A DNA stretch of 12,035 nt. Source: Nocardioidaceae bacterium. GTDB lineage: Bacteria; Actinomycetota; Actinomycetes; Propionibacteriales; Nocardioidaceae. Made by a program: the position numbers and the translations under genes. This document shows, in pieces, positions 6,510-12,033 of the stretch; the first letter of the stretch is position 1; each line of letters starts with the position of its first letter. The stretch is taken from positions 1-12,035 of the forward strand of contig JACCVA010000090.1 in assembly GCA_013698435.1 (NCBI GenBank). Direction: 5' to 3'. Below the pieces are notes generated by a model. The model was not told the origin of the DNA. It was given only the letters and a program-made list of their open reading frames with translations, and searched no databases.

Positions 6510-6569
6510 GACCGAGTTGTCAGGGTCTGGTGGACACTTCGGAGCGCAACGCGCCCTGACAACTCGGTC
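6510..6569. repeat. Perfect 16-bp inverted repeat between glmS and the murA-like gene
   Basis: GACCGAGTTGTCAGGG (6510-6525) is exactly complementary to CCCTGACAACTCGGTC (6554-6569), with a 28-nt loop containing a smaller GCGC-AAC-GCGC hairpin. On the plus strand it is followed by AAAAAT, not a U-tract, so it is not a classical intrinsic terminator, though it could end or stabilise the glmS mRNA. It begins 13 nt after the glmS stop. The long perfect arms also suit a dispersed palindromic element (REP/MITE-like). I see no second copy in this window. Confidence 0.85.
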
Positions 6570-6588
6570 AAAAATAGCGGGCGGGTCG

Positions 6589-6617
6589 TTGGTGTTATCT
6601 CAGATATGAGATATCTT
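6589..6617 (+). promoter_or_regulatory. Leaderless promoter of the XRE-murA gene
   Basis: TTGGTG (6589-6594) and TATCTT (6612-6617) are 17 nt apart, and ATG 6625 follows 7 nt later, at the expected start of transcription. There is no Shine-Dalgarno. An A-rich patch (6570-6575) lies upstream of the -35. The palindrome at 6596-6615 fills the spacer and overlaps the -10, as a repressor site would. Confidence 0.5.
6596..6615. promoter_or_regulatory. Palindromic operator candidate
   Basis: TATCTCA-GATA-TGAGATA (6596-6613) is a perfect 7-bp inverted repeat with a 4-nt spacer. A second, overlapping palindrome, GATAT-GAG-ATATC, covers 6603-6615. This AT-rich symmetry in GC-rich DNA, just upstream of a gene that encodes an XRE helix-turn-helix domain, is what an autoregulatory operator looks like. 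Confidence 0.55.
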
Positions 6618-6624
6618 GTGCGCC

Positions 6625-8154
6625 ATGACCGATGACTACCTCGGCCGCATCGGCCGGCTCATCCGCGACGCGCGCACCCACCGGGGCTACACGCAGGCGC
6701 GGCTCGCCACCGTCCTCGCCACCAGCCAGAGCGCCGTCAACCGCATCGAGCGCGGCCACCAGAACCTGACGCTTGAGATGCTCGCCCGCATTGGTGAGGC
6801 GCTGGACTCCGAGATCGTCTCGCTCGGCGCACCCGGCCCGATGCACCTACGGGTTGCGGGTGGGACCACGCTGTCGGGCACCATCGACGTCAAGTCGAGC
6901 AAGAACGCCGGGGTCGCACTGCTGTGCGCGTCGCTGCTCAACAAGGGGCGGACCACCCTTCGCAAGGTCGCCAGGATCGAGGAGGTCAACCGTATCCTCG
7001 AGGTGCTGACGAGCATCGGGGTCAAGTCCACCTGGCTGAACGCCGACAACGACCTGGAGCTGATCGCTCCGGACCGCCTCGACCTGTCCGCCATCGACGA
7101 CGCCGCTGCCCGGCGTACGCGCAGCATCATCATGTTCCTCGGCCCACTGATGCACCAGCACTCCGAGTTCGAGCTGCCGTACGCCGGCGGATGTGACCTC
7201 GGGTCGCGCACGGTGGAGCCGCACCTGTCGGCGCTGCGTCCGTTCGGCCTCGAGGTCAAGGCCACCGAGGGCAGTTACCACGCCCGGGTCGACCGCGCCG
7301 TCACCCCGCAGCGCCCGATCGTGCTGACCGAACGCGGCGACACCGTGACGGAGAACGCGTTGCTCGCGGCCGCCTGCTACGCCGGTGAGACGGTCATCCG
7401 CAACGCCAGCTCGAACTACATGGTGCAGGACCTGTGCTTCTTCCTGACCAAGCTCGGGGTCGGGGTCGACGGCATCGGCACCACCACCCTCGTGGTCCGC
7501 GGCGTGGTCGACATCGACGTCGACGTCGACTACTCGCCCTCGGAGGACCCCATCGAGGCGATGAGCCTGCTCGCCGCAGCGATCGTCACGTCGTCGGAGA
7601 TCACCATCCGTCGGGCGCCGATCGAGTTCCTCGAGATCGAGCTCGCCCTGCTCGAGGAGATGGGGTTCCGTTACGAGCGCGGCGAGGAGTACCTGGCCGG
7701 CAACGGACGCACCCGCCTCGTCGACATCACGACGCTGCAGTCCACGCTGCACGCGCCCATGGACAAGATCCACCCAATGCCGTTCCCGGGCCTCAACATC
7801 GACAACCTGCCGTTCTTCGCGGTGATCGCTGCCAGCGCGCACGGTCAGACGATGATCCACGACTGGGTCTACGAGAACCGGGCCATCTACCTCACGGAGC
7901 TCAACAAGCTCGGCGCGGCTGTCACCCTGCTCGACCCGCACCGCGTGCTGATCGAGGGGCCGACGCACTGGTCGGCGGCCGAGCTGATGTGCCCACCGGC
8001 CTTGCGTCCGGCGGCGGTCGTCCTGCTCGCCATGATGGCGGCCAAAGGGACCTCGGTACTGCGCAACGTCTACGTCATCAACCGCGGCTACGAGGACCTT
8101 GCAGAGCGTCTCAACGCACTCGGCGCCCAGATCGAGCCGTTCCGCGACATCTGA
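6625..8154 (+). CDS. XRE helix-turn-helix / UDP-GlcNAc 1-carboxyvinyltransferase (MurA-like) fusion
   Basis: This 509-residue protein has two parts. Residues about 8-65 form an XRE DNA-binding domain: IRDARTHRGYTQARLATVL, then SQSAVNRIERGHQNLTLEML. From about 74 to the end is a MurA fold: SGTIDVKSSKNAGVALL (Lys93-Asn94, matching the substrate-binding KN pair), RRTRSII, AGGCDLGSRTVEPH with Cys190 at the PEP-reactive cysteine position, PMPFPGLNIDNLPFF near the catalytic Asp, and ENRAIYLTELNKLGA. MurA transfers enolpyruvate to UDP-GlcNAc in the first committed step of peptidoglycan synthesis, and the residues suggest it could be active. As I recall, this fused form recurs in some actinobacteria alongside a normal MurA. 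ATG 6625 is chosen; TTG 6616 in the same frame falls inside the promoter. Alternatives are a pure regulator that senses UDP-GlcNAc or PEP, or a bifunctional enzyme. Confidence 0.9.
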   Translation: MTDDYLGRIGRLIRDARTHRGYTQARLATVLATSQSAVNRIERGHQNLTLEMLARIGEALDSEIVSLGAPGPMHLRVAGGTTLSGTIDVKSSKNAGVALLCASLLNKGRTTLRKVARIEEVNRILEVLTSIGVKSTWLNADNDLELIAPDRLDLSAIDDAAARRTRSIIMFLGPLMHQHSEFELPYAGGCDLGSRTVEPHLSALRPFGLEVKATEGSYHARVDRAVTPQRPIVLTERGDTVTENALLAAACYAGETVIRNASSNYMVQDLCFFLTKLGVGVDGIGTTTLVVRGVVDIDVDVDYSPSEDPIEAMSLLAAAIVTSSEITIRRAPIEFLEIELALLEEMGFRYERGEEYLAGNGRTRLVDITTLQSTLHAPMDKIHPMPFPGLNIDNLPFFAVIAASAHGQTMIHDWVYENRAIYLTELNKLGAAVTLLDPHRVLIEGPTHWSAAELMCPPALRPAAVVLLAMMAAKGTSVLRNVYVINRGYEDLAERLNALGAQIEPFRDI

Positions 8155-8191
8155 GCCAACTTCTGTCTGAGCGGTTGTCGGACCACGCGTT

Positions 8192-8197
8192 TATGCT
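8192..8197 (+). promoter_or_regulatory. Candidate -10 box of the VOC gene
   Basis: TATGCT fits TANNNT and would start transcription near 8204, leaving a 32-nt leader with AAGGAG at 8224-8229, 6 nt before ATG 8236. TTGTCG at 8175-8180 is too close (11 nt) to be a normal -35. Confidence 0.3.
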
Positions 8198-8235
8198 GCG
8201 AGGACCGACCGAACTTCTCGACCAAGGAGCGTCTG

Positions 8236-8649
8236 ATGGCCTCACGTCTCAACCCCTACATCAGCTTCAACGACAACACCCGGCAGGCGATGGAGTTCTA
8301 CGAGAGCGTCTTCGGTGGCACCTTGGCGATCAACACATTCGCTGAGTTCGGCGCCGCCGACTCCCCCGACGCCGACAAGATCATGCACAGCCAGCTCGAG
8401 ACCGACAGCGGGTTCACGCTGATGGCCGCCGACACCCCGAGCGGCATGGAGCACAGCCCCGGCACCAACATGGCGATCAGCCTGAGCGGAGAAGACGCCG
8501 ACGAGCTACGCGGCTACTGGGCCAAGCTGTCCGAGGGCGGCAACGTGTCGCTCCCGTTGGAGAAGCAGATGTGGGGCGACGAGTTCGGTATGTGCGTCGA
8601 CCAGTTCGACATCCCGTGGATGGTCAACATCAACCAGCCGCGAGCCTGA
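8236..8649 (+). CDS. VOC family protein (PhnB-like glyoxalase fold)
   Basis: This 137-residue protein belongs to the vicinal-oxygen-chelate superfamily, PhnB/3-demethylubiquinone-like subgroup. It opens with LNPYISFNDNTRQAMEFYES, the typical first beta-alpha unit, followed by VFGGTLAINTF. The middle has a second unit ending in ADTPSGMEH and NMAISLSGEDADELRGYW. The end is WGDEFGMCVDQFDIPWMVNI, the family's usual WG-x-x-FG-x-x-x-D-x-FG-x-x-W motif with Ile-Pro near its end. Members bind a metal or a small molecule, but many have no known reaction, and none can be assigned here. The start has a good AAGGAG. It is a separate unit that converges with the zf-TFIIB gene 18 bp away; the gap 8650-8667 is too short to show a clear terminator. 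Confidence 0.88.
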   Translation: MASRLNPYISFNDNTRQAMEFYESVFGGTLAINTFAEFGAADSPDADKIMHSQLETDSGFTLMAADTPSGMEHSPGTNMAISLSGEDADELRGYWAKLSEGGNVSLPLEKQMWGDEFGMCVDQFDIPWMVNINQPRA

Positions 8650-8667
8650 GCGGCGGGGGTCTCGGGC

Positions 8668-8934
8668 TCAGCCGAAGAGCTCGTCGACGTACGACCGGGG
8701 CTGCTTGACCGGCGTCAGGTCCGGCGGTGGCGTCATCCCCGGCATGATGCGCGGGATCGGCTGGGTCCGTGGCCCCTGCGAGAGGTGCCAGTCGTTCTCC
8801 TGCTCGATGAGCAGTCCGAGGTCGGCGCGCGGCAAGAACAGTCCCTCACACGACGCGCACTGCAGCACCGTCACCCCGCCGCGCTGACGGGCGGCCATCT
8901 CGGAACTGCACTGCGGGCACGTGGCGGCATCCAT
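8668..8934 (-). CDS. zf-TFIIB domain-containing protein
   Basis: This 88-residue protein begins with a zinc ribbon: CPQC (Cys6, Cys9) and CASC (Cys26, Cys29), followed by EGLFLPRADLGLLIE, the typical continuation of bacterial zf-TFIIB proteins. The C-terminal half is proline-rich and probably disordered, ending RSYVDELFG. The fold resembles the TFIIB zinc ribbon, but bacterial members have no agreed function; nucleic-acid or protein binding is plausible. ATG 8934 has no Shine-Dalgarno, while minus-strand TAACGT ends 6 nt before it, so the mRNA is probably leaderless. It diverges from the GDPD gene, whose start also looks leaderless, across 72 bp. Confidence 0.85.
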   Translation of the reverse strand: MDAATCPQCSSEMAARQRGGVTVLQCASCEGLFLPRADLGLLIEQENDWHLSQGPRTQPIPRIMPGMTPPPDLTPVKQPRSYVDELFG

Positions 8935-8940
8935 AGGCTT

Positions 8941-8946
8941 ACGTTA
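8941..8946 (-). promoter_or_regulatory. -10 box of leaderless zf-TFIIB transcript
   Basis: Minus-strand TAACGT (8946-8941) matches TANNNT and is followed by six bases and ATG 8934, placing the start codon at +1. No clear -35 is seen. Confidence 0.35.
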
Positions 8947-8960
8947 TCCCGTCGCCTGCA

Positions 8961-8970
8961 CGCGTACGCG
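8961..8970. repeat. 10-bp palindrome between divergent genes
   Basis: CGCGTACGCG is a perfect palindrome between the zf-TFIIB and GDPD starts. It could be a shared operator, but CG-rich palindromes are common in such DNA. Confidence 0.2.
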
Positions 8971-8994
8971 CCAGGCGGCGTGGCCGCGGTCCCC

Positions 8995-9000
8995 TACTGT
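8995..9000 (+). promoter_or_regulatory. -10 box of leaderless GDPD transcript
   Basis: TACTGT fits TANNNT and is followed by six bases and GTG 9007, placing the start codon at +1. This supports GTG 9007 over longer in-frame extensions. Confidence 0.4.
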
Positions 9001-9006
9001 CGTGCT

Positions 9007-9888
9007 GTGACCCGGTTGCGACGTGCGGCGGACTACGCCTACTTCGACAATGCCGGCCTGCCGCTGGCATTCGCCCACCGAGGTGGCACCAGCTCCGAGC
9101 ACGGCCGACGGTTCGAGAACTCGATGGCGGCCTTCGAGGCAGCGGTCGGCCTCGGTTACCGCTACCTCGAGACCGATGCTCACGTGACGCGGGACGGGAC
9201 CTTGCTGGCCTTCCATGACACCACGCTGGATCGCACCACCGACCGCACAGGCGTCGTCACCGACATGACGTACGACGAGCTCCGGCCGGCTCGCATCGCA
9301 GGAGTGCACCCGATCCCGCTGCTGCACGAGCTGCTCACCTCGTGGCCGGATGTCCGGCTCAACATCGACGCGAAGTCGTCCGCCGCAGTCCGTCCACTGG
9401 CGAGGCTCATCGCCGAGCACCGCGCGTGGGACCGCGTCTGCGTGGCATCCTTCTCGGCCCGCCGCCTGCACGAGCTGCGGCAGGAGCTCGGACCTCGGGT
9501 GGCGTCGGCATACGGTCGCGTCGGTATTGGCCTCCTGCGGTTCCTTCCGGTCACCTCCCTGCGCCGGCTGTTGCTCGGTGGCGGTGCCGCGGCAGCCCAG
9601 GTGCCGGCGGCCTTCCTGCCCGTGCAGCGCAGCGCCGCCTACGGGTCACCCATCGACCCCGAACTGGCTCCCGCCGCGCGGCGCAGGGAACCGCTGTCGG
9701 TGGAGATCGTGACCGCCGACTTCATCGCGCGGGCGCACGAGCTGGGCAAGCAGGTGCACGTGTGGACGGTCGACGTCCCTGAGGAGATCAACCGGCTCCT
9801 CGACCTGGGCGCCGATGGCATCATGGCGGACCGGATCGACGTGCTCCGGCAGGTCTACCTGTCCCGCCAGATCTGGAGGACCGATTGA
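9007..9888 (+). CDS. Glycerophosphodiester phosphodiesterase
   Basis: This 293-residue enzyme hydrolyses glycerophosphodiesters, released from phospholipids, to glycerol-3-phosphate and an alcohol. It has the full GDPD active-site order: AHRGG (His24), ENSMAAF, the metal-binding pair in YLETDAHVTRDG (Glu55, Asp57), and the second catalytic histidine in LLAFHDTTLDRTTDR (His70). Downstream are RLNIDAKS, CVASFSARRL and the closing HVWTVDVPEEINRLLDLGAD and GIMADR. There is no signal peptide, so it should be cytosolic. An in-frame extension back to about 8785 runs antisense through the zf-TFIIB gene; I reject it because homology begins near residue 10 and a -10 box precedes GTG 9007. The stop TGA (9886-9888) overlaps the transporter ATG by one base, so the two are translationally coupled. 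Confidence 0.93.
   Translation: MTRLRRAADYAYFDNAGLPLAFAHRGGTSSEHGRRFENSMAAFEAAVGLGYRYLETDAHVTRDGTLLAFHDTTLDRTTDRTGVVTDMTYDELRPARIAGVHPIPLLHELLTSWPDVRLNIDAKSSAAVRPLARLIAEHRAWDRVCVASFSARRLHELRQELGPRVASAYGRVGIGLLRFLPVTSLRRLLLGGGAAAAQVPAAFLPVQRSAAYGSPIDPELAPAARRREPLSVEIVTADFIARAHELGKQVHVWTVDVPEEINRLLDLGADGIMADRIDVLRQVYLSRQIWRTD
9875..9880 (+). promoter_or_regulatory. Shine-Dalgarno GGAGGA of the MFS transporter
   Basis: GGAGGA inside the last GDPD codons lies 7 nt before ATG 9888. It fixes that start over TTG 9885, and with the TGATG overlap implies coupled translation. Confidence 0.65.
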
Positions 9889-11273
9889 TGACGACGCGGG
9901 GGCCGGGCATCGCTGACCTCTCGGCGTTCGAACGTGCCAAGGAGCAACGGTCCTGGTACTTCTACGACTGGGCCAACTCGGCGTACGTCACGTCGGTGGC
10001 GACCGTACTGTTCGCGCCGTACCTGACCTCGGTGGCGGAAACCGCGGCCTGCGGCAGCGGCGTGAGCGACGATAACCCCTGCCTCACCGACCTCGACCTC
10101 CTCGGCGTCGCTGTCTCCCCCGGTTCGCTCGTCTTCTACGTCGTGACGTTCGCCACCGTGTTCTCCGCTGTCGTCTTGCCGATCGTCGGTGCGGTCGCGG
10201 ACCGGTCCTCGCGCAAGAAGCACCTGATGGCGGGCTTCGCCTGGGCCGGGAGCCTGTGCGCCGCCAGCATGGTCCTCGTCGCCGGGGGCAACTGGCAGCT
10301 GGGTGCCCTGCTGCTCGTCGGAGCGAACCTCAGCCTCGGCGCCAGCCTCGTCGTCTACAACGCGATCATGATCGAGATCTCCGTGCCCGACGAGCGCGAC
10401 CGGGTGTCGTCGCGCGGGTGGGCGCTGGGTTATCTCGGCGGCGGTCTGCTGCTCGGCGTGAACCTTGCGCTGGTGACGTTGCACGACCAGGTGGGCATCG
10501 GTGAGGGCACGGCCGTGCGCATCTGCCTACTCACCGCCGGTCTCTGGTGGGCAGGCTTCACGCTCATCCCGTTTCTCGGCCTGAAGAACCGGCCGGCGAC
10601 CGGCGTCGCGGCCCAGCCCGGTGGTGCCGTACGGCAGAGCTTCGGGCAGCTGGGCACCACGTTGCGTCACATGCGGAACTACCCGATGACGCTGCTGTTC
10701 CTGGTGGCCTACCTCTTCTACAACGACGGCATCCAGACGGTCATCCTCTCGGCGTCGACGTACGGCGAGAAGGAGCTCGGCTTCGAGACGCCGGTGCTGA
10801 TCGCGACCATCCTGCTGGTGCAGTTCGTGGCGTTCGGTGGCGCGCTGCTGTTCGGGCGGATCGCGGCCACCCTCGGCAGTCGCAAGACCATCCTGGGCGG
10901 CCTCTGCGTGTGGATGCTCGTCGTGGTCATCGCGTACTTCCTGCCGGACGAGGCCCTGGCGCCCTTCCTCGCCATGGGTGTGCTCATCGGGCTGGTGCTG
11001 GGCGGCACCCAGGCGCTGTCTCGGTCGTTCTTCAGCCAGCTCATCCCCCGTGGGCGTGAGGCCGAGTACTTCAGCTTGTACGAGGCGTGCGAGCGCGGCA
11101 CGAGCTGGTTGGGGACGCTGGTGTTCGGTCTTGTCTACCAGGCGACCGACTCCTACCGTCCCGCCATCTTTGCGCTGATCGCCTTCTTCGTCGTCGGTCT
11201 GGTGCTGCTCAGCCGGGTCGACGCCCACCGAGGAATCGCCGAGGCCGGAAACAGTCCTCCCGTTGTCGTTTGA
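9888..11273 (+). CDS. MFS transporter, UMF1/Atg22-like family
   Basis: This 461-residue integral membrane protein appears to have about 12 hydrophobic helices. The N-terminus has WYFYDWANSAY (23-33), the hallmark of UMF1/Atg22-like transporters. An MFS motif A-like loop GAVADRSSRKK (101-111) comes after helix 2. The extracytoplasmic loop after helix 1 has two cysteines (55 and 65) that could form a disulfide. Later segments include YNAIMIEISVPDERDRVSSR, AYLFYNDGIQTVI and GGTQALSRSFFSQLIP. Yeast Atg22 effluxes amino acids from the vacuole; bacterial UMF1 members have no settled substrate. Tight coupling to GDPD suggests a glycerophosphodiester or a product such as glycerol-3-phosphate or the freed alcohol, which is inference from context. 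The C-terminal tail is short and cytosolic. I see no strong terminator after the stop at 11273. Confidence 0.92.
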   Translation: MTTRGPGIADLSAFERAKEQRSWYFYDWANSAYVTSVATVLFAPYLTSVAETAACGSGVSDDNPCLTDLDLLGVAVSPGSLVFYVVTFATVFSAVVLPIVGAVADRSSRKKHLMAGFAWAGSLCAASMVLVAGGNWQLGALLLVGANLSLGASLVVYNAIMIEISVPDERDRVSSRGWALGYLGGGLLLGVNLALVTLHDQVGIGEGTAVRICLLTAGLWWAGFTLIPFLGLKNRPATGVAAQPGGAVRQSFGQLGTTLRHMRNYPMTLLFLVAYLFYNDGIQTVILSASTYGEKELGFETPVLIATILLVQFVAFGGALLFGRIAATLGSRKTILGGLCVWMLVVVIAYFLPDEALAPFLAMGVLIGLVLGGTQALSRSFFSQLIPRGREAEYFSLYEACERGTSWLGTLVFGLVYQATDSYRPAIFALIAFFVVGLVLLSRVDAHRGIAEAGNSPPVVV

Positions 11274-11311
11274 CCTGGTCAACCGCTGAAACAGCACAAG
11301 GAGAAGCCGGA

Positions 11312-11330
11312 TATCTCAGACGAATCTCAG
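11312..11330 (+). repeat. Direct repeat of ATCTCAG upstream of rbpA
   Basis: ATCTCAG occurs at 11313-11319 and 11324-11330, 11 bp apart, or one helical turn. The first copy extends to TATCTCAGA (11312-11320), identical to the left half of the palindrome upstream of the XRE-murA gene. I find ATCTCAG nowhere else in the window apart from these three places. It lies just upstream of the sigma-R type -35. Confidence 0.35.
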
Positions 11331-11337
11331 GCTGCTT

Positions 11338-11364
11338 GGGAATCATGATGTCCAGACACACGTT
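11338..11364 (+). promoter_or_regulatory. Sigma-R/SigH-type promoter of rbpA
   Basis: GGGAAT (11338-11343), exactly 18 nt, then GTT (11362-11364) matches the thiol-stress sigma-R consensus GGAAT-N18-GTT. In Streptomyces coelicolor rbpA is a known sigma-R target, so motif and gene agree. Transcription would begin near 11371, leaving a leader of about 100 nt with two small hairpins: ATGCGT-CTCG-ACGCAT (11385-11400) and GTCGT-CTG-ACGAC (11406-11418). Confidence 0.65.
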
Positions 11365-11371
11365 GGCAACC

Positions 11372-11479
11372 ATGACGGTGCTTGATGCGTCTCGACGCAT
11401 GAGGAGTCGTCTGACGACACGGGGGACCTTCGCCGGGCTCACGCACCACCCACCAAGGAACGGGGAAAGCAATGTCTGA
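11372..11479 (+). CDS. Possible upstream ORF in the rbpA leader
   Basis: ATG 11372 opens a 35-codon frame ending at TGA 11477-11479, 5 nt past the rbpA start codon (11472), in a different frame. The ATG lies close to where sigma-R transcription should begin, so it could be read leaderless. Third positions are only about 70 percent G/C, weaker than the real genes here, and no family is recognised, so it may be a chance frame. Confidence 0.2.
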   Translation: MTVLDASRRMRSRLTTRGTFAGLTHHPPRNGESNV

Positions 11480-11867
11480 GAGAGCAACGCTTCGAGGATC
11501 GCGGCTCGGCGGGACCAGCTTCGAGGACGAGAGCGGTATCGAGTTCGCGCCACGCCAGAACGTGACCTACGACTGTCTCAACGGCCACGAGTTCGAGATC
11601 CCCATGTCGTCGGAGGCCGAGGTCCCGTTCACCTGGGAGTGCCCGCGCTGCGGAGCCGACTCACGTCAGCGTGACGGATCCGAGCCCGAAGCCAAGTTCG
11701 AGAAGCCGGCCCGTACCCACTGGGACATGCTGCTCGAGCGTCGTTCGATCACTGAGCTCGAGGACATCTTGTCCGAGCGGCTGGAGTTGCTGCGGGGCGG
11801 CGAGATCGGCCCCGCGCACCTCCACCGGCGCGGCCGGGCGGCGTCGAAGTCGAAGAAGTCCGCCTGA
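11472..11867 (+). CDS. rbpA: RNA polymerase-binding protein RbpA
   Basis: This 131-residue protein binds RNA polymerase and the principal sigma factor and stabilises the open promoter complex; it is found in actinobacteria. The N-terminal tail has LRGSRLGGTSFEDE and IEFAPRQNVTYDC. The core domain keeps a zinc site: Cys35 and His39 (CLNGHEFEIP), then Cys57 and Cys60 (WECPRCG), like Streptomyces RbpA and unlike the zinc-less mycobacterial form. The basic linker and sigma-interacting domain follow at about 79-109: KPARTHWDMLLERRSITELE, then LSERLELLRGG. A lysine/arginine-rich tail (RRGRAASKSKKSA) extends past the usual end. ATG 11472 has GGGGAAAG just upstream. A sigma-R type promoter and about 100 nt of leader precede it, and a strong hairpin follows. 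The order GDPD, MFS, rbpA is, as I recall, shared with Streptomyces. Confidence 0.96.
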   Translation: MSERATLRGSRLGGTSFEDESGIEFAPRQNVTYDCLNGHEFEIPMSSEAEVPFTWECPRCGADSRQRDGSEPEAKFEKPARTHWDMLLERRSITELEDILSERLELLRGGEIGPAHLHRRGRAASKSKKSA

Positions 11868-11894
11868 CATCCCCAGCCGGCTGAACCCACACGG

Positions 11895-11929
11895 ACGCCA
11901 TCCTCCTGCACCGGAGGGTGGCGTTGTGT
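11895..11929 (+). terminator. Hairpin terminator after rbpA
   Basis: ACGCCATCCTCC (11895-11906) pairs with GGAGGGTGGCGT (11913-11924) across a 6-nt loop: 12 bp with one G-U pair. TTGTGT follows as a short U-rich tail. CACA just upstream could pair with TGTG to lengthen the stem across a small bulge. The position, 28 nt past the rbpA stop and before a convergent gene, suits a terminator. Confidence 0.62.
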
Positions 11930-11964
11930 CGTGAGAGGTCAAGTCGTTCGTGTGGTCGACGCAC

Positions 11965-12033
11965 TCAGCGGCCAGATGGCGGCTCGTCGCCCGGGCGGTG
12001 GATCTGGTGGACGTCGCCGCGGCGGGGAGAGTA
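11965..12033 (-). CDS. C-terminal tail of an unidentified minus-strand gene
   Basis: The minus-strand frame entering from the window end gives 22 codons (YSPRRGDVHQIHRP, then GDEPPSGR) and stops at TGA 11967-11965. Third positions are mostly G/C, more so than in the competing frame that stops at 11939. The proline- and charge-rich tail is too short to identify. An FxsA-family membrane protein often lies near rbpA in actinobacteria and would fit such a tail, but that is a guess from gene order. Confidence 0.33.
   Translation of the reverse strand, partial: YSPRRGDVHQIHRPGDEPPSGR

Noticed and set aside
6554..6575. Classical rho-independent terminator after glmS
   Set aside because: The hairpin is followed by A residues, not U residues, on the glmS transcript, so it was listed as an inverted repeat instead.
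6616..6624. TTG start three codons upstream of the XRE-murA gene
   Set aside because: It falls within the -10 box and next to the palindrome, with no ribosome site.
7510..7530. GTCGAC/GACGTC tandem repeat
   Set aside because: It encodes the alternating IDVDVDVDY strand of the MurA fold and is explained by codon use.
6847..7968. 373-codon open frame on the minus strand
   Set aside because: Antisense shadow of the XRE-murA gene, with no recognisable domain.
8785..9006. N-terminal extension of GDPD
   Set aside because: It runs antisense through the zf-TFIIB gene and has no GDPD homology; a -10 box and GTG at 9007 give a better start.
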